Below, piece by piece: positions 54,101-62,613 of a DNA stretch of 64,000 nucleotides. The notes below the pieces were generated by a model, which was not told the DNA's origin, did not search any database, and saw only the letters and a list, made by a program, of their open reading frames with translations. A program made the position numbers and the translations under genes. Position 1 is the first letter of the stretch. Every line of letters begins with the position of its first letter. This stretch comes from Lysobacter sp. (GTDB taxonomy: Bacteria; Pseudomonadota; Gammaproteobacteria; Xanthomonadales; Xanthomonadaceae), in contig JABFRN010000001.1 of NCBI GenBank assembly GCA_013141175.1, positions 2,123,444 to 2,187,443 of the forward strand. Direction: 5' to 3'.

Positions 54101-55608
54101 AGCACGAGCCGGAATATGCCGGCCGTGGTTGCCGTGGCGGTGATTTCGTCGATGAACCCGGTGGACGCGCCTACAACTCGCGCACCGTCGACGCGCACGC
54201 GCATCGCCTCGTATTTCTCGACATTGTCAATCGCGGAGCCGGGCGCCAGATCGGCACCGGTCAGCGTAATGGCTTCCGGCAAGGCGACGCCGCTTTCGAG
54301 CAGATCAAGCGTGGAGATGGATCGAATCTGGGTGATCGTGGCAGCAGTCGGATCGCTGGCCGCTTGCCGTTGTTCGGTCACTACACCGCTGATGCGAATG
54401 CGTGCACCCGTTTGAAGCCAGCTTGGCAGGCCAGATGAAAATACGTAGAGGCCCTCGGAGGTCGCCGGATTGCCATCGTCGTGCGTGCTTTGCAAGAAGA
54501 ATGCGTTGCCCGCTGGTCTCATTGCGGTGACGACGCCTTCGGTCGTCACCAACTGTCCGTTCAGGGGTGAGGTTGCACCGCTGCCCTGAATTTGAGAAAT
54601 GGGCGTGATGACGTTCGAAGTGTCGTCATTGATGATCGTACCGGTGGCGATGAGATCGCCCGCGATCGCGCCGCTGATATCGGACAGCTCGAGTTGAAAG
54701 GTTTCGTCCGCTTCGACGCTCGGGTCGGCGTAGATGGCGATCGACCACCATACGGCTGTTTGGCCTTCCAGAATGTAGCCCACCACGGACTGCGCGTTAT
54801 AGTCCGCGTTGATGCTGCCGGACTCATTGCCATTGGCCGTGCCTGGTATCGTTCTGAGCGCGAATCTGATCCCGCCGGGGCCGGCCGGCTCGCTGAGCGA
54901 GATCACGAACGGGCTCATTTGCGTGAACGTGTTCGGGCGAGTGCCCTCGACGACGGAAGCGTCGTAGATATTGATGGTCGGCAATGGGCCCGTGTGGCAA
55001 AGCCGCGCTTCGCTTTGCGTGTTGCGCGGGGCGGGTGCGCCGGTTACGAAACTCTCCACGTCGGTATGGTAGAAGCAGCCATCGAGCTTACGAAACAACG
55101 ATGTCGTGTCGGTCAATGCCGAAGTGGGCAGGTAATCCGCGCACTGGGCAGTGCCGAAGCCGACCACATCGACGGTTGGCCACCCGGGTGTTTCCAATGG
55201 GCAACCCACACTGTCAAGCACGGTCTGCGTGTTTCGCAACATCAGGGTGCCGCCAGCGTTGTTCATCGTGATCGTGCCGATGGCGTCGTAAGCTGGGAGT
55301 GACGGCGCGCTCGCATCGCTGCCGTCGGCCAGTTTGACCAGGTAGAAACCACCAGGCGCGATGCTGCCGCCGAGATTCGTGCTTTGCCAGGGACCAGGCG
55401 CGTAGGCCTCTTCGGCGTACTGCAGCGACCAACCCGTCAGATCGATGCTGGTATCGCCGTTGTTGTGCAGCTCGATGAAGTCGCTGCGATAAGCGGCCCC
55501 GCTGCTGCCGCCACCGCCGTAGATCTGACTGATCACCACATGGGCGTTGACGCTGCCTGCGGCGCAAAGCAATGCAGCCGCAACGAAGCGGATCATGATC
55601 TGAAACAT
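51118..55608 (-). CDS. Giant secreted nuclease-like protein, probably inactive ExeM/NucH paralogue
   Basis: ATG 55608 follows GGGGAATACGC and opens a signal peptide (MFQIMIRFVAAALLCAAGSV). The 1496-residue product repeats the order of the gene at 47237: lamin-tail (YRSDFIELHNNGDTS), Calx-beta, OB-fold and EEP domain, but with four or more DUF11-like beta domains at the end instead of two. The EEP domain has GNFNAY (Asn817) for GDFNA and SNRDPV (Asn924, Arg925) for SDHDPV, so catalytic Asp and His are lost; EAENLRAL keeps the Glu. It is likely a non-catalytic DNA-binding, adhesive or competitor protein. Confidence 0.88.
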   Translation of the reverse strand: MFQIMIRFVAAALLCAAGSVNAHVVISQIYGGGGSSGAAYRSDFIELHNNGDTSIDLTGWSLQYAEEAYAPGPWQSTNLGGSIAPGGFYLVKLADGSDASAPSLPAYDAIGTITMNNAGGTLMLRNTQTVLDSVGCPLETPGWPTVDVVGFGTAQCADYLPTSALTDTTSLFRKLDGCFYHTDVESFVTGAPAPRNTQSEARLCHTGPLPTINIYDASVVEGTRPNTFTQMSPFVISLSEPAGPGGIRFALRTIPGTANGNESGSINADYNAQSVVGYILEGQTAVWWSIAIYADPSVEADETFQLELSDISGAIAGDLIATGTIINDDTSNVITPISQIQGSGATSPLNGQLVTTEGVVTAMRPAGNAFFLQSTHDDGNPATSEGLYVFSSGLPSWLQTGARIRISGVVTEQRQAASDPTAATITQIRSISTLDLLESGVALPEAITLTGADLAPGSAIDNVEKYEAMRVRVDGARVVGASTGFIDEITATATTAGIFRLVLPGVPRTFREPGIDVYDTFPVPAGKAPPRFDHNNERLTVRSNGQLGAPALAVNTGATVDNMTGVLDYYLGSWALLPDIGSGTVTGSITAQAVGNPRAEDVTIGSFNLFRFFDEVNDNNGAPTLTAEAFDKRLTKTSLALCDYLKTPDIVGIVEAENLRALNLLAERVNATCAAGPGYAAALLPGNDASGTNVGFLFSRRVMGGQERIVPSTLSQLGKNEVFTNPDGTTVPLFARPPLMMQATAVQSTGASYPLTVIVNDLQSIADVGSRSVGSNGWTTVGERVRALRLSQAAYLANVVQSRQVALPNERIILLGNFNAYGFNDGYADVMGVLRGNAAAQDQVITYASSPLSFPLIDGAEFIIDPTERYDQIADGNALAFDHILLNSAVVMGAEDIRVEHARINTDFGTHRLGEPNTAIRASNRDPVRIAISVPGFRSADLRVAITNVNPVTPRVGQPLGFTVTANNDGPSDAQFPAVSLLVFGPRTTSVNYDIAAPSGWSCGPSPISSGGFDTTAVCTASTLASGASATFTMTFELTPETTGQTVQFVTAVRSQITDPVIADNNASTGALAVAADTDLSAQWTGVPSAPLAAGAQSEFILTVRNPGPDPSWAPKIVFTADAPSGTLIANPAGQPEGWFCQPDFTSPTFRTVCQLESFIPTVGHFPAGAIKTFSVSGTVPAADADGMNLSATVTGPGSDTNPANNEALLSLPVRLANSDLSVQWTKTPKAPLRSGLIGEFTLTVSNAGPDPAQRSSLIITADAPANDVTIEAPADWACQRDDSDLSRFVVECINPVEEIAVGANAVFNLQIRTPLPDADGLNVAATISSIGTDDNPGNDSSARSVAVKLADADLSAKWSGGPTGPYRPGDVAEFVLTLDNRGRDAAWTPTVSIAVDAPFENVTFGDSGNWSCEGDYSTTDFKINCIYGAELAPRGQSPSVFFLQVVAPPRDRNKLNLKATIDSAYVKDSNRDNNTSRRRQNINGPPGDDDEGPED

Positions 55609-55996
55609 GCGTATTCCCCTGAGTCTTGATGGACAGCTGCAAAGCGACTGACGGTTTCCTGAAAAACGCACGTCATGCGCGTTTTTCAATTCGCGAGTCC
55701 GAGGCATGCCCCGACCTGCTTCTCAAGAATCAAGTGCTCGCGCACAAGACCCTTCGCCGCGACTATCCATGGCCGCCCTCGCTTGATTGTTCTTCGACAG
55801 CCTGCGAGTGGCCGATGGATTGTGACCTAAAGCTGACCGGCAATCAAAACACCGGCTGGCGTTACCGCCATATGGTCCAGCCGGCGGCGATGCAAGCTCA
55901 TTGTTTTTCCATGAAATCAATCGTTTAAGCGAATGCTCTTGGCGCGAATGCCGCCGATGCGGTGATTTCCGAGGTCTGGATGGAGTAGCCTGAGAC
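55609..55996. other. Intergenic region upstream of kynA and the nuclease-like gene
   Basis: 388 bases between two divergent genes. A hairpin-forming GAAAAACGCA/TGCGCGTTTTTC pair lies at 55661-55687. Open frames here (for example 55626-55928 plus) encode no recognisable motif and have no ribosome site. It should contain both promoters. Confidence 0.45.
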
Positions 55997-56857
55997 ATGA
56001 CCATCGACCAGAACGAACGCCCGCTCGAAGCAGGCATCCATACCGACCTCGCCGGCCGCATGACCTACGGCGGCTATCTGCAGCTGGACCGGCTGCTGAG
56101 CGCCCAGCACCCGCTGTCGGATCCGCCCCACCACGACGAGATGCTGTTCATCGTCCAGCATCAGGTGGCCGAGCTGTGGATGAAGTTGCTTGGCCACGAA
56201 TTGACTGCGGCGGTCGACCATCTGCGCAACGACCGCGTCTGGCAGTTCGGCAAGGCGGCGGCGCGCTGCAAGCGCGTGCAGGAACAGCTCACCGCGATGT
56301 GGTCGGTGCTGGAGACGCTGACGCCGTCGGAGTACATGGAGTTCCGCGATGTGCTTGGGCCGTCGTCCGGATTCCAGTCGCTGCAGTACCGAAGTATCGA
56401 ATTCCTGATGGGCAACAAGAACGCGGCGATGCTGCGGGTGTTCGAGTACGACCCCGCGGTACAGGCGCGGCTGCGCGCAGTGCTGGAGGCGCCGAGTCTC
56501 TACGATGAATTCCTGCGTTATCTGGCGCGCTGGGGACACGCGGTGCCGGCGCAGCACATCGAACGCGACTGGACCCGTGCGCACGTCCACGATCCCGCGC
56601 TGGTACCGGTGTTCGAGCGCATCTACGAGGACACCGGCAGCTACTGGCGCGAATACTCGCTGTGCGAGGACATGGTCGATCTCGAAACCCAGTTCCAGAT
56701 CTGGCGTTTCCGCCATCTGCGCACGGTGATGCGGGTGATCGGCTTCAAGCGCGGCACCGGCGGTTCCAGCGGTGCGGGTTTCCTCAAGCAGGCGCTCGAT
56801 CTGACGTTCTTCCCGGAACTGTTCGACGTGCGCACGGTCGTCGGCCCCGCGCGCTGA
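55997..56857 (+). CDS. kynA: Tryptophan 2,3-dioxygenase
   Basis: 286 residues, full length. It opens the indole ring of tryptophan to N-formylkynurenine with heme iron in the cytoplasm, first step of the kynurenine route. Visible: [33 protein letters not shown] with active-site His55, [17 protein letters not shown], the proximal heme ligand His240 in [18 protein letters not shown] and TGGSSG for substrate binding. The numbering of His55 and His240 equals that of the Xanthomonas campestris enzyme, a sign of close kinship. Confidence 0.97.
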   Translation: MTIDQNERPLEAGIHTDLAGRMTYGGYLQLDRLLSAQHPLSDPPHHDEMLFIVQHQVAELWMKLLGHELTAAVDHLRNDRVWQFGKAAARCKRVQEQLTAMWSVLETLTPSEYMEFRDVLGPSSGFQSLQYRSIEFLMGNKNAAMLRVFEYDPAVQARLRAVLEAPSLYDEFLRYLARWGHAVPAQHIERDWTRAHVHDPALVPVFERIYEDTGSYWREYSLCEDMVDLETQFQIWRFRHLRTVMRVIGFKRGTGGSSGAGFLKQALDLTFFPELFDVRTVVGPAR

Positions 56858-56885
56858 TCGCGCGCCTCGCGCAGAGATCACGGAC

Positions 56886-57539
56886 ATGATCGATCTGCCG
56901 GATATCGACACGACACCGGTCTCGGTCGCCGCGTTCGCGCTGGCCATCGCCGTGCTGGTATGGGCCGCGCGCGGATTGCCCTGGTACAAGCTTCGCGACG
57001 ATCCCGAAGCGCAACGCGTGCTGTTGCTGACCACCGCGGCCCTGATCGCCATGCGCTGGTTCAATACCGATGCCCTGGCAGGCGTCCATCTGCACTTCAT
57101 CGGTGCGACCGTGGCCTGCCTGATGTTCGGGCCGCGCTTCGCGCTGTGGTCGATGGCGGTGGTGAGTCTGGCCGCCTGGGTGATGGGCAGCGTCTGGCAG
57201 GGCTGGGGTCCGGATTTCCTCGTCTGCGGCGCGTTGGCGGTCGCGACGACCGAGGCGGTGGGCCACTACATCGAGAAGAAATTGCCGTCCAACCCGCTGG
57301 TCTACGTCTGGGTACGCGGTTTTCTCGGCGGCGCACTGGCCATCGCCGCGTCGAACCTGGCCAAGGCCGGGGTTGCCTGGTCGCTCGATGACGCTGCGAT
57401 CGAGGCCTATCTGATCGCGACGCCGCCGATGATGTTCGGTGAAGGTTTCTTCTGCGGCGGCGCGATGGCGTTGATCGTGGTCTATCGCCCGCAGTGGTGC
57501 GCGAGTTTCGACGACGCCCGTTACCTGCGCCCGCGCTGA
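56886..57539 (+). CDS. CbiM-like energy-coupling-factor membrane permease
   Basis: 217 residues, six or so membrane helices (PVSVAAFALAIAVLVWAARG, LLLTTAALIAMRWF, LWSMAVVSLAAWVMGSVWQG and others). The loop GVHLHFIGATVACLMFGPRF resembles the CbiM/NikM motif that holds the metal-binding His and Gly-rich entry. No ECF ATPase or T-component is adjacent, so it is either a solitary S-component-like protein or part of a split transporter. The N-terminus lacks the Met-His pair of true CbiM. It follows kynA by 28 bases. Confidence 0.7.
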   Translation: MIDLPDIDTTPVSVAAFALAIAVLVWAARGLPWYKLRDDPEAQRVLLLTTAALIAMRWFNTDALAGVHLHFIGATVACLMFGPRFALWSMAVVSLAAWVMGSVWQGWGPDFLVCGALAVATTEAVGHYIEKKLPSNPLVYVWVRGFLGGALAIAASNLAKAGVAWSLDDAAIEAYLIATPPMMFGEGFFCGGAMALIVVYRPQWCASFDDARYLRPR

Positions 57540-57776
57540 GCCGCCGTTTGACCTCGATTGGCCTGTCGACCGATGGCATTGCCGCCATGTCGGTCCGCTG
57601 CCGGACGCATGCGCCATGAAACCCGGTGCCCGCAGGCGATGCTGCGGTGCAGCAGCGGCAGGTCGGTTTGACGCATGCGCACCGGGTCGGTCATTCTCCG
57701 CCGGCCCGCTGTGTCGACAGGGGTTTCGACGCGTGTACCCTCAATTTCCGTATTTCAAATCAAAGAGAGAACCCGC

Positions 57777-59282
57777 ATGAGCGGAGCGACAACCACCTCT
57801 GGCCCACCGGCCATCCCCGAGTTCAAGCAGGTGATGGGGCATCCCAAGCCGCTGTGGATGCTGTTCATGACCGAGTTCTGGGAACGCTTCGCGTTCTACG
57901 GCATCCGCTGGGCATTGACGCTGTACATCGTCGCCCAGTTCTACAACGGCGATGCCGCCGGCCAGAAGCCCGCCAGCTTCACCTACGGCGCGTACCTGGC
58001 GCTGGTCTATGCGGGTGCGATCTTCGGCGGCTACATCGCCGACCGCGTGATCGGTTACCAGCGTTCGATCCTGCTCGGCGCGGTGGTGATGGCTGCCGGC
58101 CTGTTCATGATCTCGATGCCGAGCGAACAGATCTTCAAGTTCGGCCTCGCGACGATCATCGTCGGCAACGGTCTGTTCAAACCGAACATCTCGACCATGG
58201 TCGGCAAGCTCTACGGGGTGACCGACGAGCGGCGCGACTCGGGTTTCACGATTTTCTACATGGGCATCAATGCCGGCGCGTTCATCGCACCGATCCTGAC
58301 CCAGATCCTCGCCGAGAAAGTCTTCGGCACCGATGCGATGCCGGCCTACAAGGTCGTCTTCATCGCCGCCGGTATCGGCATGCTGGTCAGCCTGTTCTGG
58401 TTCTGGGTCGGTCGCAGCCAGCTCGAAGGCATCGGCGCACCGCCGGCCGACGCGCAGGGCATGCAGCGCACCATGCTGGTGGCCGTGGGCGCCGCACTGG
58501 CGATCCCGGTCGTCTACTTCCTGCTCGCGCTGGGTGCGGACAAGCTGCAGTACTGGGTGTTGACGCCGATGTTCATCGGTCTCGCCGCGATGCTGTTCAT
58601 CGAGGGCGTGCGCAACGGCGGCGAAGCGCGCGACAAGGTGATCGCGATGCTGATCATCTTCGCCTTCAACATCCTGTTCTGGATGTTCTTCGAACAGGCC
58701 GGCAGTTCGTTCAACTTCCTCGCCGAAAACATCGTCGACCGCACCCTCGGCAGCTGGGAATTCCCGACCGCGTGGTTCCAGTCGGTGAACTCGATCGCGA
58801 TCATCGTGCTGGCGCCGGTCATCGCCTGGATCTGGGTGAAGATGGGTCGTCGCAATCCGTCGATTCCGCGCAAGTTCGGCCTCGGCCTGCTGTTCAACGG
58901 CCTCGCCTTCCTGCTGCTGATGTTCGCGCTGTCCTCGCTGATCGATCCGACCAGCATGAAGATCCCGTTCTGGACGCTGTTCATGGTCTACGTCATCCAG
59001 TCGGTGGGCGAGCTGTGCCTGTCGCCGATCGGCCTGTCGATGGTGACCAAACTGGCGCCGGTGCGCCTGGTCGGCCTGGGCATGGGCGGCTGGTTCCTGT
59101 CGACCGGTATCGGCAACAACCTGTCGGGCATCTTCGCCGGCCACGTCAGCGGCGAAGGCGGCATGACCACGGCGTCGGCGCTGTCGGGCTACACCTTCGG
59201 TTTCTGGGCGCTGCTCGGCGCCGGTCTGGTGCTGTTCCTGATCGCGCCGCTGGTGCAGAAGCTGATGCACGGCGTGAAATAA
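57777..59282 (+). CDS. POT-family proton-dependent oligopeptide transporter
   Basis: 501 residues from ATG 57777 (AGAGAGA upstream; the longer frame has no such site). POT signature: EFWERFAFYGIRWALTLYIV (the ExxERFxxYG motif of helix 1), YLALVYAGAIFGGYIADRVI, GNGLFKPNISTMVGKLYG, FYMGINAGAFIAPILTQILA, and 14 or so membrane helices. It imports di- and tripeptides with protons, which fits with the secreted proteases elsewhere in the window. A UUCG-capped terminator follows. Confidence 0.95.
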   Translation: MSGATTTSGPPAIPEFKQVMGHPKPLWMLFMTEFWERFAFYGIRWALTLYIVAQFYNGDAAGQKPASFTYGAYLALVYAGAIFGGYIADRVIGYQRSILLGAVVMAAGLFMISMPSEQIFKFGLATIIVGNGLFKPNISTMVGKLYGVTDERRDSGFTIFYMGINAGAFIAPILTQILAEKVFGTDAMPAYKVVFIAAGIGMLVSLFWFWVGRSQLEGIGAPPADAQGMQRTMLVAVGAALAIPVVYFLLALGADKLQYWVLTPMFIGLAAMLFIEGVRNGGEARDKVIAMLIIFAFNILFWMFFEQAGSSFNFLAENIVDRTLGSWEFPTAWFQSVNSIAIIVLAPVIAWIWVKMGRRNPSIPRKFGLGLLFNGLAFLLLMFALSSLIDPTSMKIPFWTLFMVYVIQSVGELCLSPIGLSMVTKLAPVRLVGLGMGGWFLSTGIGNNLSGIFAGHVSGEGGMTTASALSGYTFGFWALLGAGLVLFLIAPLVQKLMHGVK

Positions 59283-59311
59283 GCCGCGAGATCTTCATCC
59301 GACGCAACAGA

Positions 59312-59343
59312 CAACGGCGGCTTCGGCCGCCGTTGTCGTTTCC
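59312..59343 (+). terminator. Terminator after the POT transporter
   Basis: ACAACGGCGG and CCGCCGTTGT form a 10-bp stem closed by a CUUCGG loop (UUCG tetraloop), followed by CGTTTC. Confidence 0.8.
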
Positions 59344-59358
59344 GCGTCCGCGCGCGGT

Positions 59359-59832
59359 TCAGTCGTTGCCGGTGTCGGCGCCGATCAGATCCTGCAGACC
59401 CTGGCTCAGCTTGGTCAGCATCCCGTCGAGCAAGCGCCTGTCGTCGGCGCTGAAATGCGCCAGCAGCGCGCGCTCGCGGGCCAGCGCCAGCGGCACGACC
59501 TCATCGTAGATGCCATAACCCGCTTCGCTCAATTCCAGCACGGAGCGACGGCGATCGTTGCCGTGGGTGTCGCGCTGCACCAGGCCGCGTTCGAGCAGTC
59601 GTGCGAGGGTGCGGCTGACCGCGACCTTGTCCATCGCCGTGCGTTCGGCGACACCGTTGGCCGATAGTCCCGGATGCCGTCCGAGCACCGCGATCGCGCG
59701 CCACTCGGGGATACCGATGCCGAACCGTTCCACATAGGTTTCGGCGATGGTCTGGCTGATGCGGTTCGACAACACGCTGAGCCGGTAGGGCAGGAAATGC
59801 TCCAGATCGAGCAGGGCGTGAGTGTCAGGCAT
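59359..59832 (-). CDS. MarR-family transcriptional regulator, likely of the homogentisate genes
   Basis: 157 residues from ATG 59832. Winged helix-turn-helix of the MarR family: FGIGIPEWRAIAVLGRHPGL, SANGVAERTAMDKVAVSRTL (recognition helix), ARLLERGLVQRDTHGNDRRR (wing) and SVLELSEAGYGIYDEVVPLA. It is divergent from hppD, so it most likely controls hppD-hmgA through the palindrome at 59901-59924 and responds to an aromatic metabolite, as other MarR proteins at homogentisate loci do. Inferred from context. Confidence 0.88.
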   Translation of the reverse strand: MPDTHALLDLEHFLPYRLSVLSNRISQTIAETYVERFGIGIPEWRAIAVLGRHPGLSANGVAERTAMDKVAVSRTLARLLERGLVQRDTHGNDRRRSVLELSEAGYGIYDEVVPLALARERALLAHFSADDRRLLDGMLTKLSQGLQDLIGADTGND

Positions 59833-59900
59833 GGCGATGGTTCTCGGGCGAAACGGGCGGCGGCATCGGTGCACATGATCATGCGCCGTGGCCGGCTTGC

Positions 59901-59924
59901 ATATGGTTTCAAGTGAAACTATAT
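59901..59924. promoter_or_regulatory. Candidate MarR operator in the hppD upstream region
   Basis: ATATGGTTTC and GAAACTATAT flank AAGT, giving a near-perfect inverted repeat (GTTTC/GAAAC with AT-rich flanks) in the 162-base gap between the divergent MarR gene and hppD. Its size fits a MarR dimer site. Confidence 0.65.
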
Positions 59925-59994
59925 TCCCGGATCGCTGCCGTCCTCCAGCGAGCGCAACCTTCCAGCACCGCCCAGCCATTCAGGAAGCACGTCC

Positions 59995-61089
59995 ATGAAC
60001 GCACAGTCCTCGCCCGGCATACCGCTGACCACGTTCGAAAACCCGATGGGCATCGACGGCTTCGAGTTCGTCGAGTTCGCCGCGCCTCCCGGGCAGGCCG
60101 CGGAGCTGCACGACTACCTGCGCAAGATGGGCTTCGTGAAAGTCGCACGGCACAAGACCCGCGCGATCAGCACCTATCGGCAGGGCGATTGCACGTTCCT
60201 GATCAACGAAGATCCCGATTCCTTCGCCGCCGATTTCGCCGCCAAGCACGGCCCCTGCGCCTGCGGCTTCGCGATCCGCGTCAACAAGCTGGCCGAATGG
60301 GTGCGGGTGCAGGCGCTGAAGAACGGCGCCACGCCGATCACCAACAAGGAATTGACCAAGGCCGTCGCCGCGCCGGTGATCGAAGGCATCGGCGGCTGCA
60401 TGCTGTACATCGTCGACCGTTACGACGACAAGGGCACGATCCACGATCCGGATTACGAATGGCTGCCGGGCGCGGAGATGATGCCGAAGGGGCTGGGCCT
60501 GACCTTCATCGACCACCTCACCCACAATCTCTATTTCGGCAACATGGAGAAGTGGTCGAACTACTACGAGCGACTGTTCAATTTCCGCGAGATCCGCTAC
60601 TTCGACATCAAGGGCGCCAAGACCGGCCTGCTGTCGAAGGCGATGACCGCGCCGGACGGCATCGTCCGCATTCCGCTGAACGAATCATCCGATCCGAAAT
60701 CGCAGATCAACGAATACCTGCAGCAGTACAACGGCGAAGGCATCCAGCACATCGCCTGTTTCACCGCCGACATCTACGCCACCGTCGAAGCGATGCATGC
60801 GGCGGGCATCCAGTTCCTCGACACGCCGGACACCTATTTCGATGTCGTCGACGAACGCGTGCCGGGCCACGGCGAGGATCTTCCGCGCCTGCGCGAGAAC
60901 AAGATCCTGATCGACGCCGATCCGGGCGATTCGCAGCGCAAACTGCTGCAGATCTTCACCCAGAACGCGATCGGCCCGATCTTCTTCGAGATCATCCAGC
61001 GCAAGGGCAACGAGGGTTTCGGCGAAGGCAATTTCAAGGCGCTGTTCGAGAGCATCGAGCGCGATCAGATGCGACGTGGTTTCCTCTGA
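59995..61089 (+). CDS. hppD: 4-Hydroxyphenylpyruvate dioxygenase
   Basis: 364 residues. It turns 4-hydroxyphenylpyruvate into homogentisate with Fe(II). The iron ligands are His174 (FIDHLTHNLYFG), His252 (GIQHIACFT) and Glu332 (FFEIIQRKGNEGFGEGNFKA). The two vicinal-oxygen-chelate halves and the C-terminal FESIERDQMRRGFL are typical. It is followed by hmgA after a palindromic element, giving the order of the tyrosine degradation route. Maleylacetoacetate isomerase and fumarylacetoacetase genes are not in the window. Confidence 0.97.
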   Translation: MNAQSSPGIPLTTFENPMGIDGFEFVEFAAPPGQAAELHDYLRKMGFVKVARHKTRAISTYRQGDCTFLINEDPDSFAADFAAKHGPCACGFAIRVNKLAEWVRVQALKNGATPITNKELTKAVAAPVIEGIGGCMLYIVDRYDDKGTIHDPDYEWLPGAEMMPKGLGLTFIDHLTHNLYFGNMEKWSNYYERLFNFREIRYFDIKGAKTGLLSKAMTAPDGIVRIPLNESSDPKSQINEYLQQYNGEGIQHIACFTADIYATVEAMHAAGIQFLDTPDTYFDVVDERVPGHGEDLPRLRENKILIDADPGDSQRKLLQIFTQNAIGPIFFEIIQRKGNEGFGEGNFKALFESIERDQMRRGFL

Positions 61090-61102
61090 CCCCACGTCTT
61101 TC

Positions 61103-61202
61103 ATAGGGTGCGCCTCGGCGCACCGTTTCGACCATGGGTGCGCCCGGGCGCACCGTTTCGACGATCGATGATTCGGCACCGGTGCGCCGAGGCGCACCCT
61201 AT
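61103..61202. repeat. Palindromic element between hppD and hmgA
   Basis: Arm 61103-61125 (GGGTGCGCCTCGGCGCACCG) is inverted at 61180-61202, and a third related hairpin GGTGCGCCCGGGCGCACC lies at 61137-61154. Each unit is itself self-complementary. It separates two genes that are probably co-transcribed and ends 12 bases before the hmgA start. Confidence 0.85.
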
Positions 61203-61214
61203 TCGGGGCACACC

Positions 61215-62519
61215 ATGAAATCCAACGGCTATCAATCCGGTTTCGGCAACGAATTCGCCAGCGAAGCGATTGCCGGCACGCTGCCGATCGGCCGCAACTC
61301 GCCGCAGCGGGTCGCGCACGGCCTGTACGCGGAGCAGATCAACGGCACCGCGTTCACCGCGCCCCGGCACCAGAACCACCGCACGTGGACGTACCGCATC
61401 CGTCCGGCGGCGATCCACGGCGGTTTCGTGGCGCACGCGCATCCCGGTTTCAACGGCGATTTCGGCGAGGGTCCGGTGCCGCCGGACCAGTTCCGCTGGA
61501 GCCCGCTGCCGTTGCCGGGCACCGATGCCGCAGCGGCGCCGATCGATTTCATCGACGGCATGTTCACCATGGCCGGCAACGGCTCGGCCGCCGCGATGTC
61601 CGGCGTCGCCATCCATCTGTACGCGGCGAATCGCGACATGCAGGGCCGGTTCTTCTACAACGCAGACGCGGAAATGCTGATCGTGCCGCAGCAGGGGCGT
61701 CTGGACATCGATACCGAACTGGGCGTGATCGAGATCGAACCGCAGGAGATCGCGGTGATTCCGCGCGGCATCCGCTTCCGCGTATCGCTGCCCGACGGTG
61801 TTGCGCGCGGCTACGTGTGCGAGAACTTCGGTGCGTTCCTGCGCATCCCGGATCTCGGCCCGATCGGCAGCAACGGCTTGGCCAATCCGCGCGACTTCCT
61901 CACCCCGAACGCGGCGTTCGAGGATGTCGAAGGCGATTTCGAGTTGATCGCGAAATTCCAGGGCCATCTGTGGCGCGCGCCGATCGGTCATTCGCCGCTC
62001 GACGTGGTCGGCTGGCACGGCAACCACGCGCCGTACAAATACGATCTGCGCCGCTTCAACACCATCGGCTCGATCAGCTACGACCATCCCGATCCGAGCA
62101 TCTTCCTGGTGCTCAGTTCGCCGACCGATTCGGCCGGTGTCGGCAATCTGGATTTCGTGATCTTCCCGCCACGCATCCTCGCGATGGAAAACACCTTCCG
62201 TCCGCCATGGTTCCACCGCAACATCGCCAGCGAGTTCATGGGCCTGATCCACGGCGTCTACGACGCGAAGGCCGATGGTTTCGCGCCCGGCGGCTGTTCG
62301 ATCCACAACTGCATGACCGGACACGGCCCGGACGCGGCGACGTTCGAGAAGGCATCGAATAGCGACACTTCCAAACCCGATTACATCCGCGACACCATGG
62401 CCTTCATGTTCGAGACCCGCGCCACGATCCGCCCGACCCGGCAGGCGCTGGACGCCGCGCATCGCCAGCGCGAGTACCAGCAGTGCTGGGCCGGGTTGCA
62501 GAAGCACTATCGCGGCTGA
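61215..62519 (+). CDS. hmgA: Homogentisate 1,2-dioxygenase
   Basis: 434 residues from ATG 61215. It opens the homogentisate ring to maleylacetoacetate with Fe(II). Signature: [13 protein letters not shown] at the N-terminus, [24 protein letters not shown], and the iron ligands His334 and Glu340 ([16 protein letters not shown]) and His370 ([11 protein letters not shown]). The in-frame ATG at 61134 is rejected because it lies within the palindromic element. Together with hppD it forms the core of tyrosine breakdown. Confidence 0.97.
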   Translation: MKSNGYQSGFGNEFASEAIAGTLPIGRNSPQRVAHGLYAEQINGTAFTAPRHQNHRTWTYRIRPAAIHGGFVAHAHPGFNGDFGEGPVPPDQFRWSPLPLPGTDAAAAPIDFIDGMFTMAGNGSAAAMSGVAIHLYAANRDMQGRFFYNADAEMLIVPQQGRLDIDTELGVIEIEPQEIAVIPRGIRFRVSLPDGVARGYVCENFGAFLRIPDLGPIGSNGLANPRDFLTPNAAFEDVEGDFELIAKFQGHLWRAPIGHSPLDVVGWHGNHAPYKYDLRRFNTIGSISYDHPDPSIFLVLSSPTDSAGVGNLDFVIFPPRILAMENTFRPPWFHRNIASEFMGLIHGVYDAKADGFAPGGCSIHNCMTGHGPDAATFEKASNSDTSKPDYIRDTMAFMFETRATIRPTRQALDAAHRQREYQQCWAGLQKHYRG

Positions 62520-62613
62520 CCGGTCCGATCCGCTGCGGACGCGCCGCGCGCCCGTGCCCCTGCGATGCCATCTGGCATAGAATCGGTCGGACGACTTCGA
62601 GGGAGACGGCGCG

